Assembly (NCBI GenBank): GCA_002407905.1
Contig: DHPL01000036.1
Coordinates: 20,002 to 28,958 of the forward strand
Direction: 5' to 3'
Origin: Anaerolineaceae bacterium UBA5365
GTDB lineage: Bacteria; Chloroflexota; Anaerolineae; Anaerolineales; Anaerolineaceae
Length of the DNA stretch: 8,957 nucleotides
Part shown: piece after piece, positions 5,170-8,957 of the stretch
Layout: each line of letters begins with the position of its first letter
Numbering within the stretch: the first letter of the stretch is position 1
The notes under the pieces: model-generated
Told to the model about the DNA's origin: nothing
The model's input: the letters and a program-made list of their open reading frames with translations, nothing else
Database searches by the model: none
Program-made: the position numbers and the translations under genes

Positions 5170-6092
5170 GCGGCACCATGGCGCTCAGCCTTAACCACCT
5201 AAGCAAGCGCATGCAGGGCATGCCCCAAATCATGGATATCAGCCTTGAGATCCAGCCAGGGGAGATTTACGGTCTCCTGGGGGTGCAAGGGGCGGGTAAA
5301 TCCTTGCTGCTCAGCATGATCATGGACCTGGTCCGGCCCAGTATTGGCAGCATCGAGATCTTTGGCCAGCGCCTCAGCCCACAGAACAACCGCATCCTGG
5401 CCCATGTTGGCGCGCTCCTGGATCCGCCTGGCTTCTATGAGGCAATGAGCGTCAAGGAGAACCTGGAGATCCAGGCAGCCTACACCGGCCTGCATGACCG
5501 TCAGCGGATTGCCGAGGTGCTGCACGATTTTTCCCTGCAATCTGCCGCCAGCCTTCGGGTCCGGGACCTGCCCGCCCCAACCCGCCAACGCCTAGGGCTA
5601 GCCCGCGCGATCCTCCACAGGCCAGGCCTGCTCCTGCTTGATGAACCCTTCACCTACCTGGACAGCATGTCCATCCGCTTCCTGAGCGACCTGCTTGGCC
5701 GCCTTGCCTTGATTCATAACACCGCTATCCTGGTCACGGGCAAGCAGGTGAATGAGTTGATCCGGGTAGTAGATTGCATCGGGATTTTGCACCAGGGGCG
5801 CTTGCTGCGGGAGCTGCCCGCCTCCGAGGTCAACGAGCGCGTAAACCGCCGCTACCAAATTCGCAGTACCAACCCGCAAACAACCCTGCAAGCGCTGGAT
5901 GCCGCCGGGTTCGGTTCCGTGCGCCTCCTGGAGGACGGTGTAGTGGAAGTAGCTGATAGCGAGATCGATGCAGACCTCCTGGTGCGGACCCTGGCAGACC
6001 ATGGGCCCAAATTGCTTGGTCTCGAAAGCCAGCAGGCAACGATTGAAGAATTGCTGTTGGACACGGTTGCCCAGGAGCAGAACCGTGTTTAA
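5166..6092 (+). CDS. BcrA-like ABC transporter ATP-binding protein with degenerate signature and H-loop
   Basis: 308 aa; the ATG overlaps the kinase stop, and GGGAGG (5156-5161) precedes it. Order of motifs: Walker A GVQGAGKS (39-46), Q-loop region 'GALLDPPGFYEAMSVKENL' (82-100), signature region (about 135-144), Walker B LLLLDEP (155-161) with catalytic E160, D-loop TYLD, and a C-terminal extension (about 220-308) typical of the bacitracin/lantibiotic exporter subfamily. Two elements are abnormal. The signature, normally like SLGM(K)QRLG or LSGGQ, reads LPAPTRQRLG. The H-loop, normally SSH, reads TGK, with K193 in place of His. Nucleotide binding should remain, but hydrolysis and dimer-site closure may be impaired. 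It should pair with the permease encoded next, whose start lies inside this gene. Substrate unknown; a cationic peptide or lipid-II-directed antibiotic is the family-based guess. Confidence 0.9.
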   Translation: MSGTMALSLNHLSKRMQGMPQIMDISLEIQPGEIYGLLGVQGAGKSLLLSMIMDLVRPSIGSIEIFGQRLSPQNNRILAHVGALLDPPGFYEAMSVKENLEIQAAYTGLHDRQRIAEVLHDFSLQSAASLRVRDLPAPTRQRLGLARAILHRPGLLLLDEPFTYLDSMSIRFLSDLLGRLALIHNTAILVTGKQVNELIRVVDCIGILHQGRLLRELPASEVNERVNRRYQIRSTNPQTTLQALDAAGFGSVRLLEDGVVEVADSEIDADLLVRTLADHGPKLLGLESQQATIEELLLDTVAQEQNRV

Positions 6093-6750
6093 ACTCCTGA
6101 AATACGAGCTCAAGAAAGCCAATTTCGTCCTGGTCTACGCCGTGTTTATTGTGATCGTTGGGGCATATCTTACGGCCATCGTTGGCGTTACCAACCTTTC
6201 CAACTATTTCACGGTTGGCGTGCCGCCGCTGTCTCTGGTGATGAGCGTCAACATTTTCACCATCATCTGGACCCTGATGCTGTGTACCTACCTGGGCATC
6301 GAGCTCTTCCACAACGAATACGAACAGGGAAGTATGCGCGTGTTCTTTGCCAGCGGATTAGGCCGCACCCGCATCCTTCTTTTAAAGGCCGCCTTGCTTT
6401 ACCTGAGCAGTATGCTCATGGGCCTTACCGTTGTACTTTCGGCTTTTTTTGCCGGCCGGCCTTTACTAAAACCTGAAACATTTTGGCCTTACCTCAGCAG
6501 CAGCGCGGTACTGGCATTGGTGTCCAGCAGTTTTGTATTCCTCCCCCTGGCGATCGGCTTGCTTTTCAAGCGCAAAATAGTCACCATCTTCAGCGTTGTG
6601 GGATTACTGCTGGTGATTGGCGGGAGCATGAGTGTAAGCAGTTTTACCAACCGCCCAACCCAGATTTTAATCGTCACCCTGGCTACAGCCAGTTTAGCCA
6701 GTTTTTACGCCGTCATTTCTCATTCTGCTAATGAGGACCTGCTCAAGTAA
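6085..6750 (+). CDS. ABC-2 type permease, six transmembrane helices
   Basis: 221 aa. The start is taken as GTG at 6085, overlapping the ATPase gene by 8 nt, because AGGAG (6073-6077) lies 7 nt upstream and the product then begins MFKLLKYELKK, the usual amphipathic start of ABC-2 permeases. The in-frame ORF is open further upstream, but those codons lie in another frame of the ATPase gene. Hydrophobic segments occur at about 13-34, 48-73, 97-123, 136-161, 165-183 and 193-212. The loop with 'HNEYEQGSMRVFFASGLGRTRILLLK' after helix 2 matches the cytoplasmic coupling region (E-x-x-x-G-T/S-x-x-x) of the BcrB/YcbO-like family. It should form the membrane channel for the adjacent ATPase, probably as a homodimer, and export or remove a substrate from the membrane. 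No strong terminator follows on this strand. Confidence 0.88.
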   Translation: MFKLLKYELKKANFVLVYAVFIVIVGAYLTAIVGVTNLSNYFTVGVPPLSLVMSVNIFTIIWTLMLCTYLGIELFHNEYEQGSMRVFFASGLGRTRILLLKAALLYLSSMLMGLTVVLSAFFAGRPLLKPETFWPYLSSSAVLALVSSSFVFLPLAIGLLFKRKIVTIFSVVGLLLVIGGSMSVSSFTNRPTQILIVTLATASLASFYAVISHSANEDLLK

Positions 6751-6817
6751 TTAATTCCTTCCCCTAAGAGCTTGTAAACACTAGACTTTGGCGTGAGGTT
6801 TAATCCCGAAACAGCTT

Positions 6818-6851
6818 AAAAAAATTGTGGCTGACCAAAAAGTCAGCCACA
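6818..6851 (-). terminator. Rho-independent terminator of the CnoX-like gene
   Basis: TGTGGCTGAC (6826-6835) and GTCAGCCACA (6842-6851) form a perfect 10-bp stem with a 6-nt loop. On the minus strand the stem is followed by seven consecutive T (A at 6818-6824). It begins about 21 nt after the minus-strand stop codon. On the plus strand the same hairpin lacks a T-run, so it would terminate the convergent permease transcript less well. Confidence 0.92.
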
Positions 6852-6872
6852 GTATAGATTAAGCGTAACGGC

Positions 6873-7706
6873 TCAGAAGAGCAGTCTGCTCAGGTCCGCC
6901 CGGTATTGCCCGATCTCAGGATGGTTTTCGCCCAGTACATGCAAGATCCCCAGGTAAACCTGACGGGCTTCCTGGTCGCGGTAATTACGGTCCTTGCGCA
7001 ACAGGTCCAATAGCCCGTCCAAACCTGCCAGAAGCTTGCCCTTTTTCACCAATCGCAGGGCATTCACGTAAGCTGCCGCCAGCGGGTCGTCCTGGAACAT
7101 CGGTTGCTGTTCTGCCCAGCGCAAAGCCCTGATCAGAGGCTTAATCTCCTCGGCTGAGTTGTACTCACGCGAAGGTGGAAAGTGCAAAAGCACCGCTGCC
7201 GCTTCGCGTACTTCACCCAGGAATAAGGAAGCACGGATAAAAGCGAGCAAAGCCGGGGCGTTGTCTTGGTTGCTAAACAGGAATTCTGCCAGGGTCCGGC
7301 GGGCTTCCTCATAATCGCCCAGTTCAATCAGCCCCAGGCCTTTCGCCAGCAGCAAATCGCCTTGGTCAGGCAAAATCCGGCTGATCAGCGCGCGCATCTT
7401 TTCCTCAGGCAGCACTCCTGCAAATTCAGCCACAATGCGGCCGTTGACGAAGGCTTTGACCGAAGGAACACTGGTGACCTTCAGCCGTTCGGCAAGTTTT
7501 GGCTGTTCTTCTACATTGATCCGTGCCAGGCGAAACTGGCCCTGGCCTTCATGGGCCAGATTGACCAGCAGAGGGCTCTGCACGCGGCTGGAAACCGACC
7601 AGGGCGCCCAAAAATCGATGATCACAGGCACCTGGTTGGAATAACCAACCACTTCTGCGTCAAAGCTATCATCACTTACATCAATGATATGTTCTGAAGC
7701 CATCAT
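6873..7706 (-). CDS. cnoX: Thioredoxin-TPR protein of the CnoX/YbbN type, without cysteines
   Basis: 277 aa from the ATG at 7706 (GTG at 7712 and ATG at 7703 are also in frame; AGGT at 7716-7713 and GGAG at 7710-7707 serve these starts). The N-terminal thioredoxin fold (about 5-112) keeps 'VIIDFWAPW' and the cis-proline P81 (TSVPSVKAF). The active site, normally WCGPC, reads WSVSS (36-40), so both redox cysteines are serine, and the entire protein contains no cysteine. The rest (about 115-277) is helical with TPR-like repeats such as 'LGLIELGDYEEARRTLAEFL', as in CnoX (YbbN), a chaperone that holds unfolding proteins and can deliver them to GroEL/DnaK. Length agrees with E. coli CnoX (284 aa). 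A thiol-independent holdase is the likely activity; oxidoreductase activity through the usual CxxC is excluded. It lies 14 nt after the 142-aa gene, in one operon. Confidence 0.9.
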   Translation of the reverse strand: MMASEHIIDVSDDSFDAEVVGYSNQVPVIIDFWAPWSVSSRVQSPLLVNLAHEGQGQFRLARINVEEQPKLAERLKVTSVPSVKAFVNGRIVAEFAGVLPEEKMRALISRILPDQGDLLLAKGLGLIELGDYEEARRTLAEFLFSNQDNAPALLAFIRASLFLGEVREAAAVLLHFPPSREYNSAEEIKPLIRALRWAEQQPMFQDDPLAAAYVNALRLVKKGKLLAGLDGLLDLLRKDRNYRDQEARQVYLGILHVLGENHPEIGQYRADLSRLLF

Positions 7707-7720
7707 CTCCACACCTGTTT

Positions 7721-8149
7721 CTATTCATCCGGATCACCGTCCGGATCGCTCGCGCTAGGCTGTTTAAGCTCAAGCATCTCGCCGTGATGGTCCACAACCA
7801 CCCTAAAACCCATCATACCCAAATAGTCACGGGCATCCGCAGGCAAGCCCACCTTACGCAATTCTTCAAACTGTTTGTCTTTATTCTCAAACTGTGCCCG
7901 GATCACCGCGATGGAGAAAGGGTCGTCCTGCCCCATCATGCGCGCGGCTTGCTCGCTCATCAGGTCTTCTTTGCCTTCCATTTGGGCTGCCATTGCATCC
8001 CAGACTTGCCGGTCAACATCGGCAGCCGGAATATGGCGCATGAAACCGGCGTCGTCCAGCACGTAAAATGCCTCCGTCCCCAGGTGAGTCACCTGGAGCG
8101 GCTGCGAATCCTCGTCGAATACTAATCCTTCAAAAACTGCTTTTTCCAT
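7721..8149 (-). CDS. Conserved-looking hypothetical protein, 142 aa
   Basis: I do not recognise this family. The ATG at 8149 is preceded by AAAGG (8159-8155) with a 5-nt spacer. The product is acidic, with no signal peptide, membrane helix or cysteine. The N-terminal third (about 4-45) looks like a small beta barrel (alternating VFEGLVFDEDSQPLQVTHLGTEAFYVLDDAGFMRHIPA). The middle is helical and methionine/acid rich (WDAMAAQMEGKEDLMSEQAARMM). Then come 'PFSIAVIRAQFENKDKQFEEL' and a strand-like 'GFRVVVDHHGEMLEL'. The C-terminus is a short disordered Asp/Pro/Ser tail. It is the first gene after a promoter candidate and is followed 14 nt later by the CnoX-like gene, so the two are probably co-expressed, which hints at a role in protein quality control or stress response. 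Confidence 0.82.
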   Translation of the reverse strand: MEKAVFEGLVFDEDSQPLQVTHLGTEAFYVLDDAGFMRHIPAADVDRQVWDAMAAQMEGKEDLMSEQAARMMGQDDPFSIAVIRAQFENKDKQFEELRKVGLPADARDYLGMMGFRVVVDHHGEMLELKQPSASDPDGDPDE

Positions 8150-8169
8150 ATTTACCTTTCAAGCGTAAC

Positions 8170-8188
8170 TGCTTGCAAGCAAATTATA
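8170..8188 (-). promoter_or_regulatory. -10 element with adjoining 12-bp palindrome upstream of the 142-aa gene
   Basis: On the minus strand TATAAT (8188-8183) is perfect; the -35 is weak (TTCTTC at 8210-8205, 16-bp spacer). Immediately downstream, TGCTTGCAAGCA (8170-8181) is a perfect palindrome that would span the transcription start near 8176. It could be an operator for the two-gene operon. The spacing to the start codon (8149) gives a leader of about 27 nt. Confidence 0.45.
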
Positions 8189-8222
8189 GTCAAACAATAT
8201 AAGCGAAGAATTAACGTTGGGT

Positions 8223-8957
8223 TCAGGCGCTGCCGAAAACATCCACCCGCGTGCCGCGGGGCTCTTCATAATAGAACTGATCAAAGGGTACCCGGGGGTC
8301 GCACCAGCGGTAGATCCACTTGGCTTCCTCAGCCAGCATATTGATGCAGCCATTGCTCATACGGTTGCCCCAGTTGGCGTGCCAATAGGCCCCGTGGAAG
8401 GCCACACCGTCATCCGTAAAGTAGGAAACCCAGGGAACGCCGGGCAGGTCATAATGGTTTTCAAGGTGCGGTTCGTTGACCATGCGCCTGGTTGGCCGCT
8501 TGCGGCTGGTTTCGTAGTAGCCCAGCGGGGTAGACCCGCGCAAGAGGCCGGTTGAGACTACCGCTTCAAAGACTTGTTCGTTGCGTTCAAATGCGCGCAC
8601 GATCTGGTTGGTGAGGTCCAGCTCGATGTGTTTTTCTTCCAGGTCCAGTTCAGGCGAGAGAGGCGTCAGCTCATCGGGCGTTACCATCCGGATCGTATAA
8701 GCTGGCACCCAATACTTGCTGCCGTTCACGTCATCGCGCAGGGCGTACCAGGGCTGGCCCAGGCCATCTTCCCGCATTTCGACAACCCAGAATGTTGCAC
8801 TGTAGTAGTAGCGCCGCAAGGTCTTGCCGGATCCAGGCTGCAGGTAAACATCGCTCATCGGCACTGTCATCTCACCCAGCCGGCCGCCTTCAGGGATGTT
8901 TGCCTCGGCGCGGTTGCGCTGGAATTTCACCCGCTGCACCCATCCGGCTTCAAGGAA
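8223..8957 (-). CDS. L,D-transpeptidase (YkuD domain), 5' end outside window
   Basis: The reading frame is open to the window edge and runs through the GTG at 8939 without an obvious RBS, so the gene is N-terminally incomplete; 244 codons are visible. The first 90 or so residues look like an SH3-like or wall-binding module (VPMSDVYLQPG..., WVVEMREDG, WYALRDD, WVPAYTIR). The YkuD catalytic domain follows (about 110-241 of the visible part), with the characteristic HG-A-Y-W-H and S-N-G-C-I-N-M; the catalytic Cys codon is at 8348-8346 and the conserved His (HG) about 16 residues earlier. The common SHGC is SNGC here, a tolerated variant in the family. The enzyme forms 3-3 peptidoglycan cross-links or attaches proteins to the wall, and it acts outside the membrane; any export signal would lie in the missing N-terminus. 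A promoter candidate separates it from the downstream 142-aa gene. Confidence 0.92.
   Translation of the reverse strand, partial: FLEAGWVQRVKFQRNRAEANIPEGGRLGEMTVPMSDVYLQPGSGKTLRRYYYSATFWVVEMREDGLGQPWYALRDDVNGSKYWVPAYTIRMVTPDELTPLSPELDLEEKHIELDLTNQIVRAFERNEQVFEAVVSTGLLRGSTPLGYYETSRKRPTRRMVNEPHLENHYDLPGVPWVSYFTDDGVAFHGAYWHANWGNRMSNGCINMLAEEAKWIYRWCDPRVPFDQFYYEEPRGTRVDVFGSA

Noticed and set aside
5968..6084. N-terminal extension of the permease by 39 residues
   Set aside because: These codons lie inside the ATPase gene in another frame, and the peptide is Trp/Arg-rich and unlike an ABC-2 start. GTG at 6085 has a good RBS and a typical N-terminus.
6861..6870. AAGCGTAAC repeated at 6861 and 8161, flanking the two-gene minus-strand operon
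   Set aside because: A 9-bp direct repeat is too short to support an attachment site or mobile element, and no recombinase gene is present.
8217..8555. Plus-strand ORF of 112 codons
   Set aside because: Antisense to the YkuD catalytic domain, which has clear catalytic motifs on the other strand.

Overview
The window looks like a chromosomal segment of an environmental bacterium with moderate G+C genes and clearly AT-rich intergenic regions. My best guess is Chloroflexota of the Anaerolineae type. This rests on overall gene flavour: an aldehyde:ferredoxin oxidoreductase-like start, a YkuD protein with a long N-terminal region, a thioredoxin-TPR protein next to a lineage-specific hypothetical, and a lantibiotic-type two-component/ABC cassette. 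No rRNA or other phylogenetic marker is present, so the assignment is an inference. I see no insertion sequence, CRISPR array, tRNA or rRNA.

Layout. (1) 1-56, minus: the first 18 codons of a gene resembling tungsten/molybdenum aldehyde:ferredoxin oxidoreductases. It has a strong RBS, and a very good sigma70-type promoter at 312-339 that implies a leader of about 250 nt rich in inverted repeats. (2) 508-933, plus: a small basic DUF2188-type protein. (3) 1166-3356, plus: a metal-handling pair, namely a P1B-type ATPase with an unusual CPG membrane motif and no metal-binding N-terminus, followed by a free-standing CxxC HMA protein and a textbook terminator. (4) 3578-6750, plus: a tightly coupled four-gene operon (OmpR-type response regulator, sensor kinase with one membrane helix, BcrA-like ABC ATPase, six-helix ABC-2 permease), comparable in order to B. 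subtilis ycbLMNO-type peptide-antibiotic modules. (5) 6873-8957, minus: a thioredoxin-TPR protein of the CnoX/YbbN type with no cysteine at all, an unrecognised 142-aa protein, and the C-terminal part of a YkuD L,D-transpeptidase.

How the parts may work together. The ATPase and HMA protein form a plausible metal efflux or delivery unit, with the small protein acting as chaperone or sensor for a pump that lacks its own HMA domain. The two-component system probably controls the downstream transporter, and the transporter may act as its sensor because the kinase has no extracytoplasmic domain. The most unusual feature is the ABC ATPase: Walker A and B are intact, but the LSGGQ-type signature and the H-loop histidine are both replaced. 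The minus-strand genes suggest envelope maintenance (transpeptidase) and protein quality control (thiol-independent chaperone). The strongest candidates for something undescribed are the degenerate-ATPase/sensor-kinase operon, the CPG pump with its HMA partner, and the structured leader upstream of the oxidoreductase.
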